Source of the DNA: Hamadaea tsunoensis DSM 44101
GTDB lineage: Bacteria > Actinomycetota > Actinomycetes > Mycobacteriales > Micromonosporaceae
Direction: 5' to 3'
NCBI RefSeq assembly: GCF_000428945.1
Contig: NZ_KE386822.1
Location: 186,001 to 250,000, forward strand
Length of the DNA: 64,000 nt
A program made the translations under genes and the position numbers. A model generated the notes under the pieces. That model ran no database searches. It was not told the DNA's origin and saw only the letters and a list, made by a program, of their open reading frames with translations. This document shows positions 1 to 8,441 of the stretch, one piece after another. Position 1 is the stretch's first letter; every line of letters starts with the position of its first letter.

Positions 1-884
1 GGCGAGTAGCCCTGGACGGTCTGCAGGAACTGGGCGCCGAGGAAGACCGCGCCGAACATGCCGAACGCCATCAGCAGGGCGACCGTGTTCGTCAGAGCGA
101 ACCCGCGGCTGCGGAACAGGCCGAGCGGGATCATCGGGGCCGGGGCGCGCAGTTCCCAGAGCAGGAACGCCGCCAGCAGCACGCCGCCGCCGACCAGCCC
201 GGTAAGCACCTGGGCGCTCGTCCAGCCGTGCTGGTTGCCGCGGACCATGCCGAAGACGACGCCGAACAGGCCGAGGGTCGCGAGCACGGTGCCGACCGGG
301 TCGAGGCGGCCGGCCCCGCCGCGGCTCTCGCGTACGCCGAAAAGGACCGGCAGCAGCAGGAGGCCGATGGGGACGTTGACCCAGAAGATCCACTGCCAGG
401 ACCAGTACTCGGTGATGGCGCCGCCGATGACCGGGCCGAGCGCGACGCCGAGGCCGGCGGTGGCGCTCCAGACGCCGAAGGCGACCCCGCGGCGCTGCGG
501 CGGGACGACGCTGGCCAGCAGCGTCAGGGTGAGCGGCATGGCGATCGCTCCGCCGACGCCCTGGACGGCGCGCGCGGCGATCAGGATGCCGATGTTCGGC
601 GCGAGCGCGGCGGCCGCGGAGGCCAGCGTGAAGACGACCAGGCCGATGGTGAACAGCCGGCGGCGGCCGAACCGGTCGCCCAGCGCGGCCCCGGTGAGCA
701 GGAAGACCGCGAAGCTGAGCGTGTACGCGTTGACCGTCCACTCCAGACCTTCGAGGCCGGCGTCCAGCTTGAGCCGGATGACGGGCAGCGCGTTGGTGAC
801 GACGAGGTTGTCCATCGAGACCATGAAGACGGCCACGCTGGCCGCGATCCAGGTCCAGAGGGGCCGCGGTACGCGGGTGGTCAT
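1..884 (-). CDS. DHA2-family MFS drug efflux transporter (C-terminus outside window)
   Basis: Proton-driven multidrug exporter of the 14-helix EmrB/QacA type in the cytoplasmic membrane. About 294 residues are visible, beginning MTTRVPRPLW; the gene runs off the left edge. The loop after the second helix has the MFS motif A form GDRFGRRR, and the antiporter motif C region reads LGPVIGGA, followed by WQWIFWVNVPIG, typical of DHA2. It lies downstream of a TetR gene on the same strand, with an operator-like palindrome just before its start, so it is probably repressed by that TetR. Substrate cannot be told from sequence. Confidence 0.9.
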   Translation of the reverse strand, partial: MTTRVPRPLWTWIAASVAVFMVSMDNLVVTNALPVIRLKLDAGLEGLEWTVNAYTLSFAVFLLTGAALGDRFGRRRLFTIGLVVFTLASAAAALAPNIGILIAARAVQGVGGAIAMPLTLTLLASVVPPQRRGVAFGVWSATAGLGVALGPVIGGAITEYWSWQWIFWVNVPIGLLLLPVLFGVRESRGGAGRLDPVGTVLATLGLFGVVFGMVRGNQHGWTSAQVLTGLVGGGVLLAAFLLWELRAPAPMIPLGLFRSRGFALTNTVALLMAFGMFGAVFLGAQFLQTVQGYS

Positions 885-903
885 GTCGAGCTCCTAGGAT
901 GTG

Positions 904-919
904 TAGTGATCAGTCACTA
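904..919. promoter_or_regulatory. TetR-type operator palindrome upstream of the efflux gene
   Basis: TAGTGA-TCAG-TCACTA is a perfect 6-bp inverted repeat 20 bp upstream of the efflux start codon. It resembles the second palindrome at 1505-1522 before the tetR gene (both contain GTTAGT-like half-sites on the minus strand), which suggests one repressor binds both. Confidence 0.6.
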
Positions 920-933
920 ACTTTCCGTGGCAC

Positions 934-951
934 AAAAAAACGCCCCGGGGC
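934..951 (-). terminator. Rho-independent terminator of the tetR gene
   Basis: On the minus strand GCCCCGGGGC is followed by G and seven T residues, immediately downstream of the tetR stop codon. A strong hairpin followed by a T-run is unusual in this GC-rich sequence. It would separate tetR transcription from the efflux gene, which then uses its own promoter at the 904-919 operator. Confidence 0.65.
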
Positions 952-960
952 AGGAGAAGC

Positions 961-1497
961 TCACCAGCCCTGGAGCGAGTCGCCCAGGCGTTCCTTGATA
1001 CGGGGCAGATCCATGGCGGCGAAGACGTTGAGCAGCATGCCCTTGGCCATGAACTGCATGATCTCCTGGTCGTCGGCGCCGGACAGGCGCTGGGCGTGCG
1101 CCCAGAGGCGGCCCATGCCGCGGCGGGTGACGTCGCGGACCTCTTCGTCCTGGCACGCCACCGCCCACATCTGCAGCTGGAGCTGGAGGGTCTCGCGGTT
1201 CTCCAGCAGGCTGTTGTAGGCCAGCCCGATCGCGCGCAGGGCATCGGACGGCGGGAGGTCGCCGGCGGCCTCCTCGAACATGTCCGAGATCCGGTCGAAG
1301 CAGCGCTGGATCGCGGCCAGGAAGATCGCCTTCTTGGACGGGAACAGCCGGAACAGGTAGGGCTGCGAGACGCCGACCCGGCGCGCGATGGCGTCGGTGG
1401 TGGTCGCCTGCAGGCCGTTCTGGCCGAACTCGATCATGGCGGCGTCGAGGACGGCTTCCCGCCGCTCGTCGGCGCTCATGCGGGTCCGTGTGGCCAT
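961..1497 (-). CDS. TetR/AcrR family transcriptional repressor
   Basis: Ligand-responsive DNA-binding dimer of 178 aa. The N-terminal TetR helix-turn-helix spans roughly residues 10-55, including AIARRVGVSQPYLFRLFPSK, and the C-terminal part is an all-helical ligand domain. It is encoded just upstream of a DHA2 efflux gene on the same strand, a classic repressor/pump pair. Inverted repeats lie before its own start (1505-1522) and before the pump (904-919), so autoregulation and control of the pump are likely. The inducer is unknown. Confidence 0.9.
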   Translation of the reverse strand: MATRTRMSADERREAVLDAAMIEFGQNGLQATTTDAIARRVGVSQPYLFRLFPSKKAIFLAAIQRCFDRISDMFEEAAGDLPPSDALRAIGLAYNSLLENRETLQLQLQMWAVACQDEEVRDVTRRGMGRLWAHAQRLSGADDQEIMQFMAKGMLLNVFAAMDLPRIKERLGDSLQGW

Positions 1498-1504
1498 GCC
1501 CCCA

Positions 1505-1522
1505 AGTTATTGGTCGATAACT
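1505..1522. promoter_or_regulatory. Autoregulatory operator palindrome of tetR
   Basis: AGTTAT-TGGTCG-ATAACT is a perfect 6-bp inverted repeat starting 8 bp upstream of the tetR start codon. Together with the 904-919 palindrome it forms the expected operator pair of a TetR repressor controlling itself and an adjacent pump. Confidence 0.6.
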
Positions 1523-1530
1523 AACCTGTC

Positions 1531-1584
1531 AAGCAGATGGTTCCGATCAAGCAGATGGTTCCGATCAAGCGGATGGTTCCGAGA
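1531..1584. repeat. Three tandem copies of an 18-bp repeat
   Basis: AAGCAGATGGTTCCGATC occurs twice exactly (1531-1548, 1549-1566) and a third time with three changes (1567-1584). The array covers the 3' end and stop codon of the MOSC gene and the sequence up to the tetR operator. The third copy supplies the last residues of the MOSC protein, so the array looks like a local duplication of that gene end. Confidence 0.85.
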
Positions 1585-2401
1585 GGGGTGTGACGGGGTC
1601 GCCGAGGCGGATGACGCCGGGCGACAGCGGGACCAGCCGTACGCCGAACCACGTCTTGCCGTCCCAGCGCCGGTACCTCGACAACGTGCGGATCGGTTCC
1701 TTCCCCGTCCGGAACGTCCCCGCGTCGATGGTCGTCAGCACGCACCGGTCGCAGACTTCGGCGAAGCGGAACTCGACGCCGCCGACGCGTACGCCGGGCC
1801 AGGTGTCCTCCGCGAACGGTTCCGGGGCGCCGTCGACCACCAGGCTCGGGCGGAATCGCGAGATCGGCAGGGGTTCGGGCACCTCCTCGCCGCGTTCGGC
1901 CGCGTCCTGCGCGATCCAGTCGTTGAGTTGCCGCATCGAGGCGGTGCTGGCCAGCAGCAGGGGCCCTGCGTCCGAGAGGTTGAGCGGGTCGCCCGGCCGG
2001 CCGCCGTGCTCCGCCGCCACGCTGCGCCGCCGCGGGTCGTCCTGCCAGCCGAGGCGTACCTCGCGGCCGAGCTGGGCGGACAGCCAGGCGTGCGCGTCGG
2101 GGGCGGCTTCGCGTACGGAGTCGAGCCGGGTCACGGCGGTGGGGACGAGCGGGCCGTCGACCGGGGTGGGAACGTCGAGTGTGGACTTGTCCAGACCGGT
2201 GAGGCGCAGCCCGCCCGTGGTCACGGAGGCGGTGATGCCGAGCATGCGGTGCTCGGCCCGGGCGGTCAGGAATCGCCCGTCCGGCAACAGGATCAGCCAC
2301 CGGCGGTCGGCGTCGAGGCCCCACGGGTGCACCATGGCCGCCTCGGCGGCGGTGCCGCCGAGCGATTTGACCGGATACACGTGGATGCCCGCCACCTTCA
2401 T
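1565..2401 (-). CDS. MOSC domain-containing protein
   Basis: 278-aa protein of the molybdenum-cofactor-sulfurase C-terminal (MOSC) family, related to YcbX and mARC enzymes that bind molybdopterin. The N-terminal MOSC beta-barrel begins MKVAGIHVYPVKSLGG, the usual start of this family. The MOSC core has SRFRPSLVVDG around 181-191 and the signature CDRCVLTTID, with C217 and C220; the second Cys is the usual Mo ligand. The start at MKVAG is chosen because the family begins there. The exact reaction is unknown; reduction of N-hydroxylated compounds or cofactor sulfur handling is possible. Confidence 0.85.
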   Translation of the reverse strand: MKVAGIHVYPVKSLGGTAAEAAMVHPWGLDADRRWLILLPDGRFLTARAEHRMLGITASVTTGGLRLTGLDKSTLDVPTPVDGPLVPTAVTRLDSVREAAPDAHAWLSAQLGREVRLGWQDDPRRRSVAAEHGGRPGDPLNLSDAGPLLLASTASMRQLNDWIAQDAAERGEEVPEPLPISRFRPSLVVDGAPEPFAEDTWPGVRVGGVEFRFAEVCDRCVLTTIDAGTFRTGKEPIRTLSRYRRWDGKTWFGVRLVPLSPGVIRLGDPVTPLSEPSA

Positions 2402-2471
2402 GATCAGGAGCGTAGTCGCGTACGGGTGATCACTGTTGCCGCGGCCTGGCCACAATCACGACAATCGAAGC

Positions 2472-3359
2472 ATGAGAGCCCGTCAGGTCTGGGTCGAGGC
2501 CGCCATCTCGCTGCTCGGACTCGGCCTGCTGTGGATCATCGTGCGCTACGCCGACGCCGTCGTCTGCCCGCCCTCCGCGGCCTGCCGCAGCGACTACCTG
2601 GGCGCCGTCGCCCTCGCCTGCCTCGTCGGCGTCGTCATCGTCAGCTGGTTCCACCCGTTCGTCGCCGCCGGCGCCGCGGTCGCCGGGGCCGGCGCCGCCC
2701 TCGCCGCGGGGCGTACCGAGGCCGCGCCGGGCTGGGCCTACGTCGTCCTGTGCGGCTACGCGCTGCTCGTGGGCATTCTCGCGTACGCGTGGCGGGGCCG
2801 GCCCGGCCGGATCGGCGGCCCGAGAGCGGCGGTCCCCGGCCGGTTCACCGTTCCGCGCTTCACCCTGGCCACGGCGGCGTCCGGAGCGCTGCTCGCGTTG
2901 GCGCTGGCCACCCTGGTCTTCGGCGCCGTACGCCAGAGCCGGTCCACGGGGACCGATCCGTCCGCGCCGGTGACGATGGCGGCCCCGGTCTACGACACCG
3001 CGGTGTGGGTGCTGTTCTTCACGGCCGTCCTGCTCGCGATCGTCGGCCTGGCCGTGGCGGCGCGTACGCTCGACCGCCGGCGGGAGTGGCGCCGCCTCGC
3101 CCGGACCCCGCAGCCCGAGACCCCGGTCTGGTACGCGTCCGCCCACAGGGCCCTCTACGCGGGTGATCCGGAGCCGGGTGACGCGCCGTTCGCCGGGGTG
3201 TCGCTCGACCTGGCCGGGACCGTCCCGCTGATCCTCTACGGCCGCCCGGAACCGGGCGCTCTGTGCGCCGTCGTGCTCGACGACGGCACCCACGTCCGCC
3301 GGCTGCGTACGCCGCCGCGGGACACGGTCTGGACTGCTACACCGGCGGCCACGGAATGA
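2472..3359 (+). CDS. Multi-spanning membrane protein of unknown function
   Basis: 295-aa protein with about six predicted membrane segments (near residues 8-25, 42-60, 63-80, 87-105, 131-153 and 174-196) and a basic start to a roughly 95-residue C-terminal soluble domain (RRREWRRLA onward). I do not recognise the family. The last 23 bases overlap the 3' end of the convergent SCO1664-like gene. It stands alone, divergent from the MOSC gene with 70 bp between starts. Confidence 0.75.
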   Translation: MRARQVWVEAAISLLGLGLLWIIVRYADAVVCPPSAACRSDYLGAVALACLVGVVIVSWFHPFVAAGAAVAGAGAALAAGRTEAAPGWAYVVLCGYALLVGILAYAWRGRPGRIGGPRAAVPGRFTVPRFTLATAASGALLALALATLVFGAVRQSRSTGTDPSAPVTMAAPVYDTAVWVLFFTAVLLAIVGLAVAARTLDRRREWRRLARTPQPETPVWYASAHRALYAGDPEPGDAPFAGVSLDLAGTVPLILYGRPEPGALCAVVLDDGTHVRRLRTPPRDTVWTATPAATE

Positions 3360-4101
3360 CGTGGCGGTCCTGATCCGGCTGGGGGAACAGGCCGAACGTG
3401 GCCAGCGCGTCGGCCCGCCGCAGCAGCGCCTCGATCTCCACGGTGGACAGGTGCTCGTCGAGTACGCCGTCCAGCCGCAGTTTCGACAGGTCCTCGCGCA
3501 GGTCGGCCGGGATCTCCTGACCGGCGAACCCCCACAGCACCGTACGCAGCTTCGGCTCCTCGTGGAAGCACACGCCGTGGTCGACGCCGTAGATGTCGTC
3601 GCCGAACAGCAGCACGTGCCCGCCCTTGCGATCGGCGTTGTTGACCAGCGCGTCGAACAGGGCGAGCCGCCGCAGCCGGGGGTCGTCGGCGTGGGCGAGC
3701 AGGAACGTCTCGCCGTCCTCGTCCTGGAATCCGGTGATCGCCAGCCAGCCCTCGGGCAGCCGGTCGGCGGGGACGAAGCCGACCGGCGGCTCGTCGAGCT
3801 CGTCGAGCCACAGCTGGCAGGAGCCCAGGCCGAGCGGGCCGCCCCGCAGGACCGTCGGCGGGACCACGTTCCAGCCCAGCGCCTCGCTCACCAGGTAGGC
3901 CCCGACCTCGCGGCCGGCCAGCGTACCGGTGGGGAAGTCCCAGAGGGGGCGCTCTCCGCGTACCGGCTTGTAGACCGCGCGGACCTGCGTGTCACCGTGC
4001 GTGAGCAGAACCCGCAGCGTGGTGTTGGAGGCGTCGACCAGGCGGCCTTCGATCTCCATCTCGCCCTCGGCGAGGACGGGATCAGCGCCGGTGGTAGCCA
4101 T
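3337..4101 (-). CDS. SCO1664-family protein (PI3/4-kinase-like fold)
   Basis: 254-aa actinobacterial protein of the SCO1664 family, distantly related to PI3/4-kinase and HipA-like folds. Visible kinase-like elements are K45 in VYKPVRGERPLWDF, the catalytic-loop-like ALVNNADRKGGH (residues 151-162, N154/D157/K159) and the metal-binding-like YGVDHGVCF (D174). It overlaps the upstream DUF3090 gene by 20 bp, so the two are translated together. This pair sits beside mshC across actinomycetes, but its link to mycothiol is not established. The substrate is unknown. Confidence 0.85.
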   Translation of the reverse strand: MATTGADPVLAEGEMEIEGRLVDASNTTLRVLLTHGDTQVRAVYKPVRGERPLWDFPTGTLAGREVGAYLVSEALGWNVVPPTVLRGGPLGLGSCQLWLDELDEPPVGFVPADRLPEGWLAITGFQDEDGETFLLAHADDPRLRRLALFDALVNNADRKGGHVLLFGDDIYGVDHGVCFHEEPKLRTVLWGFAGQEIPADLREDLSKLRLDGVLDEHLSTVEIEALLRRADALATFGLFPQPDQDRHVIPWPPV

Positions 4102-4657
4102 TGTTCCGGGGGCAGAGGTGACCGGCGGGATCGAGCGGTTGGCCGCACAGCGGGCAGGGCGGCCGGCCGGCCGACAGCACCCGCCGGGCGCGGTCGATGA
4201 AGTCGCGCACTCCTTGCGGCGTCAGGCGTACGCGCAGCCGGTCGAGGTGGTCGGGGATCTCGGCGGCCTCCTCCTCGGCGGCGTCCGATTCCGCGTCGGC
4301 GTCGAATTCGGCCTCCTCGACGGCGATCGCCTCGATGATGACCGAACTGTCCTCCACGTCGTACGCGAGGCCCAGCGTCCCGACCCGGAACTCCTCGTCC
4401 ACCGGGGCGTCGAGCGGGTCGTTGTCGAGCGGGCCGGGGCTGCTCTCCGGGATCGTCAGGCCGAACCGGTTGTGGGCCTCGGTCAGCAGCTCTTCGAGCT
4501 TCTCGGCGAGCAGCGACACCTGGACCTTCTCCAGGGCGACGCTCACCACCCGGCCGCCACCGCGGGCCTGCAGATAGAACGTCCGCTCCCCGGGCGGACC
4601 CACGGTGCCGGCCACGAACCGCTCGGGCGGGTCGAATGCGAACACCTGATGAGTCAT
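4082..4657 (-). CDS. DUF3090 domain-containing protein
   Basis: 191-aa conserved actinobacterial protein beginning [20 protein letters not shown], the typical DUF3090 N-terminus, with RTFYLQA and a C-terminal [16 protein letters not shown] segment resembling a zinc knuckle. The middle is rich in Asp/Glu. Its stop overlaps the start of the SCO1664-like gene. It is divergent from mshC with about 125 bp between starts, an arrangement common in actinomycetes. Function unknown. Confidence 0.9.
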   Translation of the reverse strand: MTHQVFAFDPPERFVAGTVGPPGERTFYLQARGGGRVVSVALEKVQVSLLAEKLEELLTEAHNRFGLTIPESSPGPLDNDPLDAPVDEEFRVGTLGLAYDVEDSSVIIEAIAVEEAEFDADAESDAAEEEAAEIPDHLDRLRVRLTPQGVRDFIDRARRVLSAGRPPCPLCGQPLDPAGHLCPRNNGYHRR

Positions 4658-4782
4658 GCACCGACCTTATCTTCCGTACTGTGCCGCTGTGCACCCGGCG
4701 CGCCTTCTTGCGCGCTGAGCGCAACAGGGGCCCGGGCCTCGGCCGGAGGCGTCGGAGATCCGTTACCGGCTACGCTGGGCGG

Positions 4783-6021
4783 ATGGAATCGTGGTCCGGA
4801 ATCGAGGTCCCGCGCCTGCCCGGCGCCGGGCAACCCCTGTACCTCTACGACTCGGCCCGCCGTGCCAAGCACCAGAGCCAGCCGCGCGGTCGTGCCGGCC
4901 TGTACGTCTGCGGGATCACACCGTATGACGCCACGCACCTCGGGCACGCGGCGACGATGATCACCTTCGATCTGATCAACCGGCTGTGGCGCGACGCCGG
5001 GCACGACGTGGTCTACGTGCAGAACGTCACCGACGTCGACGACCCGCTGCTGGAGCGCGCCGCCCGCGACAACGAGGACTGGGTCGTCCTCGCGATGCGC
5101 GAGACCGCGCTGTTCCGCGAGGACATGGAGGCGCTGCGCATCCTGCCGCCGGAGCACTACGTCGGCGCCGTCGAGTCCATCCCGGCCATCGTGACCCGGG
5201 TCCAGGAGCTCGTGGACCGCGGGATCGCGTACCGGCTGGAGGACGGGACCGGGGACGTCTACTTCGACATCTCCCAGGCGCCCGACTTCGGCTACGAGTC
5301 CAACCTCAGCCGCGACCAGATGCTCATCTTCTCGGCCGAGCGGGGCGGCGACCCCGAGCGCCCCGGCAAGCGCGACCCGCTGGACCCGCTGCTGTGGCGC
5401 GGCATCCGCCCCGGCGAGCCGTCCTGGCCGGGCGGCTCGCTCGGCCCCGGCCGGCCCGGCTGGCACATCGAGTGCGCCGTGATCGCCCTCACCCTCATCG
5501 GCAGCACGATCGAGGTCCAGGGCGGCGGCAACGACCTGATCTTCCCGCACCACGAGTGCTCGGCGGCGCACGCCGAGGTCCTCACCGGCGCCAAGCCCTT
5601 CGCCTCGCACTACGTGCACGCCGGCATGATCGGCCTGCACGGCGAGAAGATGAGCAAGTCGCGCGGCAACCTCGTCTTCGTCTCCCGGATGCGCGCGGAC
5701 CACGTCGACCCGATGGCCGTGCGCCTCGCGCTCATCGCCGACCACTACCGCGCCGACCGCCAGTGGACCGACGACGTGCTCAAGGCCGCCGAGCAGCGCC
5801 TGGCCCGGTGGCGGGCGGCCGCGTCGGCGCCGGCCGGCCCGTCCGGCGCGCTCCTGCTGTCCGGCGTACGCGCGGCGCTGACCGACGATCTCGACACGCC
5901 CCGGGCGCTGCTGCTGATCGACGAATGGGCGGACGCGGCGCTGGCCGGGACCGGCGACGACACCGTCGCGCCCGGACTGCTGGCCGAGACGACGGACGCG
6001 CTGCTGGGCGTACGCCTGTAG
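4783..6021 (+). CDS. mshC: L-cysteine:1D-myo-inosityl 2-amino-2-deoxy-alpha-D-glucopyranoside ligase MshC
   Basis: ATP-dependent ligase that joins cysteine to GlcN-Ins in mycothiol biosynthesis; a cytosolic relative of class I cysteinyl-tRNA synthetase. The 412-aa length matches characterised MshC. Zinc ligands C43, C231 and H256, the HIGH-like THLGH (51-55) and KMSKS (289-293) are all present. The start ATG lies close behind a TACGCT -10-like box (GGCTACGCTGGGCGGATGG), so the mRNA may have almost no leader. The next gene, an MFS transporter, starts at the last base of the mshC stop codon, indicating coupled expression. Confidence 0.96.
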   Translation: MESWSGIEVPRLPGAGQPLYLYDSARRAKHQSQPRGRAGLYVCGITPYDATHLGHAATMITFDLINRLWRDAGHDVVYVQNVTDVDDPLLERAARDNEDWVVLAMRETALFREDMEALRILPPEHYVGAVESIPAIVTRVQELVDRGIAYRLEDGTGDVYFDISQAPDFGYESNLSRDQMLIFSAERGGDPERPGKRDPLDPLLWRGIRPGEPSWPGGSLGPGRPGWHIECAVIALTLIGSTIEVQGGGNDLIFPHHECSAAHAEVLTGAKPFASHYVHAGMIGLHGEKMSKSRGNLVFVSRMRADHVDPMAVRLALIADHYRADRQWTDDVLKAAEQRLARWRAAASAPAGPSGALLLSGVRAALTDDLDTPRALLLIDEWADAALAGTGDDTVAPGLLAETTDALLGVRL

Positions 6022-7199
6022 TGCGTTCCCCGAACCGCTGGAGCATGCTCGCCCTGGGCATGGCCGCCCAGGGTGCCAGCTGTGTCTTCATGTACGGCCT
6101 GCCCGTCCTGATCCCGGTGCTGCGCGGCGAGGGCCTGACGCTCGCGCAGGCCGGGATGGTGGTCGGCGCGCCCAGCGCCGGGATGCTGTTCACCCTCGTC
6201 CTCTGGGGCTGGTACGCCGACCGCCGCGGCGAGCGCGTCACGATGTCGCTCGGTCAGGGGCTGGCCGGCGTCGTGCTCGCGGTCGCCGCGTTCACCTCGC
6301 CGTCGGTGCCGGTGCTCGGGCTGATGCTGGGCCTGGCCGGGGCGCTGGGCTCCTCGGCCAACTCGGCCAGCGGCAAGGTGGTGCTCGGCTGGTTCCCGGC
6401 CGAGAAACGCGGTGTCGCGATGGCCTTCCGGCAGGCGGCTCAGCCCGTCGGCATCGCCGTGGCCGCCCTCGCACTGCCCGGAGTCGCGGCCGCGTACGGG
6501 TTGCGGGGCGCGCTCGCGGTGCTGGCCGGGATCTGCATCGTGACCTCGCTGCTGGTCGCGGCCCTGGTCGTCGACCCGCCCCGCGGGGAACCGGGCGCGG
6601 TGGCCGACGGCGGCAACCCCTACCGGCTGGCGCAGCTGTGGCGCATCCACGGCGCGGCCATGCTGCTCGTGGTGCCCCAGTTCACTACGGCCGCGTTCAC
6701 CTTCGACTTCCTCGTCGGGCGCGGCTGGGATCCGGGCGCGGCGGGGCGGCTGCTGGCCGGCGTACAGATCTTCGGAGCGCTCTGCCGGCTCGCCTGCGGC
6801 CGCTGGTCCGACGCGGTCGGCAGCCGGCTGCGCCCGATGCGCCAGCTCGCGATCGTCAACGGCCTCACCGGCCTGACGGCCGCCGCCGCGATCGGCTGGT
6901 CGCACCGGCTCGGGCCGGGACTGCTCATCGCCGCGCTGATCGTCGCCATGGCGGGCAACGGGTTCGCCTTCACCGCCGTCGCCGAACTGGCCGGGTCGGC
7001 GTGGGCGGGGCGCGCCCTCGGCGTCCACAACATGGTGCAGAACATGGTCGGCGCGGCGACACCGGCCGTCTTCGGAGCGATCATCGCCGGCGCCGGGTAC
7101 GCCCCCGGCTTCGCGGTCGCGGCGGTCTTCGCCTTGATAGCGGTGTTCGTGACGCCACCGGAGGGACGCCGGGTCCGCACCCAGCCCGCGCCGGCCTGA
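6021..7199 (+). CDS. MFS transporter coupled to mshC
   Basis: 392-aa 12-helix major facilitator protein with the motif-A-like WYADRRGERV after the second helix and a second half beginning near the RLAQLWRIHGAAML segment. The GTG start shares one base with the mshC stop (TAGTG), and no other ribosome binding site is needed if translation is coupled. Being in an operon with mshC makes transport of a mycothiol conjugate, precursor or unrelated substrate all possible; the sequence does not decide. Related to the cyanate/nitrate-type MFS clade by general appearance only. Confidence 0.88.
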   Translation: MRSPNRWSMLALGMAAQGASCVFMYGLPVLIPVLRGEGLTLAQAGMVVGAPSAGMLFTLVLWGWYADRRGERVTMSLGQGLAGVVLAVAAFTSPSVPVLGLMLGLAGALGSSANSASGKVVLGWFPAEKRGVAMAFRQAAQPVGIAVAALALPGVAAAYGLRGALAVLAGICIVTSLLVAALVVDPPRGEPGAVADGGNPYRLAQLWRIHGAAMLLVVPQFTTAAFTFDFLVGRGWDPGAAGRLLAGVQIFGALCRLACGRWSDAVGSRLRPMRQLAIVNGLTGLTAAAAIGWSHRLGPGLLIAALIVAMAGNGFAFTAVAELAGSAWAGRALGVHNMVQNMVGAATPAVFGAIIAGAGYAPGFAVAAVFALIAVFVTPPEGRRVRTQPAPA

Positions 7200-7480
7200 G
7201 CGCTCAGCCGGCGTACGTCGGCCCCTGCCACAGTGTCGGTCCCTGCCACATCGCCCGTCTCCTCTCCGCGTACGCCGCCCGCGGCCTCCTGGTCGACCTC
7301 GTCGGTGAGGGCGGGCTGGAATAGAAGGTAGCTCCGATGGGCCGAACGGGCACCCCTGTGTCGATTGGCCGTCATCGTCGCCGATCCGATCGGCGGAGCC
7401 GTACCCTCGCGATGACGTAGGGAAACGTCGATGCGTGGCGCGCGATGTGTCAGCTTGACGGCTGTGATCAAGCCCCGCTT
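7200..7480. other. Convergent intergenic region with a 17-bp palindrome
   Basis: No gene is seen between the stop of the mshC-linked MFS gene and family A copy 1. It holds a perfect palindrome, CGCCGATC-C-GATCGGCG (7379-7395), and two close copies of CCCTGCCACA (near 7225-7250). The palindrome could be a terminator stem or operator. Nothing else is evident. Confidence 0.5.
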
Positions 7481-7555
7481 GATCCGGTTTGGATCAGGGA
7501 AATCACCCGAATCATGGGCCATGATTCGGGTGATAACCGTGATCCAAACCGGATC
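7481..7555. repeat. Family A dispersed palindrome, copy 1 (75 bp)
   Basis: Arms begin GATCCGGTTTGGATCAGGG and end with their complement; the centre is ATCATGGGCCATGAT. It lies between convergent MFS and GntR genes, 10 bp from the GntR stop. Five further copies of the same 75-bp length occur at 24901, 30411, 40880, 42661 and 47510. Confidence 0.9.
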
Positions 7556-7565
7556 ATGAGGATCT

Positions 7566-8396
7566 TCAGCCCAGGGCGATGTCGGACTCGTCGCCGTAGT
7601 CCTCCTCGGGACGGGGCGCGGGGATCTTGTAGTCTTCGGTGAGTGTCGTCATTGGACCCGGCCAGGTCGACAGGGCGACCTCCAGCGGCTTGTGGTGCTC
7701 GTCGAACGCGACGTGCAGCAGGTGCAGCACGGGAGTGTCCGGCCGCATCGCGAGCAGCTCGGCCTCCTCGCGGGTGGGCAGCCGGGCGCTGATGACGTCG
7801 GTCGCGCTGGTGTAGCGCCGCCCGGTCACCTCCTCGACCTCCTGGTACACCGGCCGGCCGAAGGCCTCGGCGCGCTCGATCGAGGAGCCGGCCACATCGG
7901 ACGTCCGGAACCAGGAGGCGCCGACCTCCACCGTCATCTGCGAGACGGTCGCGTCCTGCGTACGCACCTGGTAGCGGCGTACCACCAGCTCGGTGTTGTC
8001 CGGTACGCCGAACGCGTCGGCGACCTCCGGGGGAGCGGGTTCGCGCCCGACCGACATCAGCTGCTGGCGGTAGCGGGCGGCGAGATCGGCGTGGTATCCG
8101 CGCTGGGCGCCGTAGCGGCCGCGGGACAGGCGGTTCAGTCGGCGGCGCGTACCGCGGACGTAGGTGCCCGAGCCGGGCTTCGTGATGAGCAGGCCCTCGA
8201 CGCGCAGCTGGTCGACCGTGCGCTGGATGGTCTGCTTGGCGACGCCGAACATGCCGGCGAGCGCGGGAATGCTGGGCAGGCGTTCCCCGGGCTGCCAGTC
8301 GCCCCGGCGGATCCGGGCGCGCAGGGTCGTGGCGATCTGCCGGTGGGGGAACTCCGCCGCGCCCGGATTCACCCCCTGCGTGCTGACCTCAGACAT
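7566..8396 (-). CDS. GntR family regulator with UTRA ligand domain
   Basis: 276-aa HutC-subfamily regulator. Residues about 15-85 form the winged helix (RIRRGDWQPGERLPSIPALA, then KQTIQRTVDQLRVEGLL and the wing GSGTYVRG), and residues about 105-260 form the UTRA effector-binding domain. The start MSEVSTQG is preferred over an upstream in-frame ATG because family members begin close to the DNA-binding domain. The palindrome CCTAG-AATC-CTAGG lies about 32 bp upstream and is a likely autoregulatory site or promoter element. Targets beyond itself are unknown. Confidence 0.88.
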   Translation of the reverse strand: MSEVSTQGVNPGAAEFPHRQIATTLRARIRRGDWQPGERLPSIPALAGMFGVAKQTIQRTVDQLRVEGLLITKPGSGTYVRGTRRRLNRLSRGRYGAQRGYHADLAARYRQQLMSVGREPAPPEVADAFGVPDNTELVVRRYQVRTQDATVSQMTVEVGASWFRTSDVAGSSIERAEAFGRPVYQEVEEVTGRRYTSATDVISARLPTREEAELLAMRPDTPVLHLLHVAFDEHHKPLEVALSTWPGPMTTLTEDYKIPAPRPEEDYGDESDIALG

Positions 8397-8427
8397 GTGC
8401 GCATTGTGCCGCACGAATGTCCGAATG

Positions 8428-8441
8428 CCTAGAATCCTAGG
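8428..8441. promoter_or_regulatory. Operator-like palindrome CCTAG-N4-CTAGG
   Basis: Perfect 5-bp inverted repeat with spacer AATC, 32 bp upstream of the gntR start and overlapping the stop codon end of the next upstream gene. The TAGGATTCTAGG core on the minus strand also resembles a -10 element, so it may be promoter, operator or both. Confidence 0.5.
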
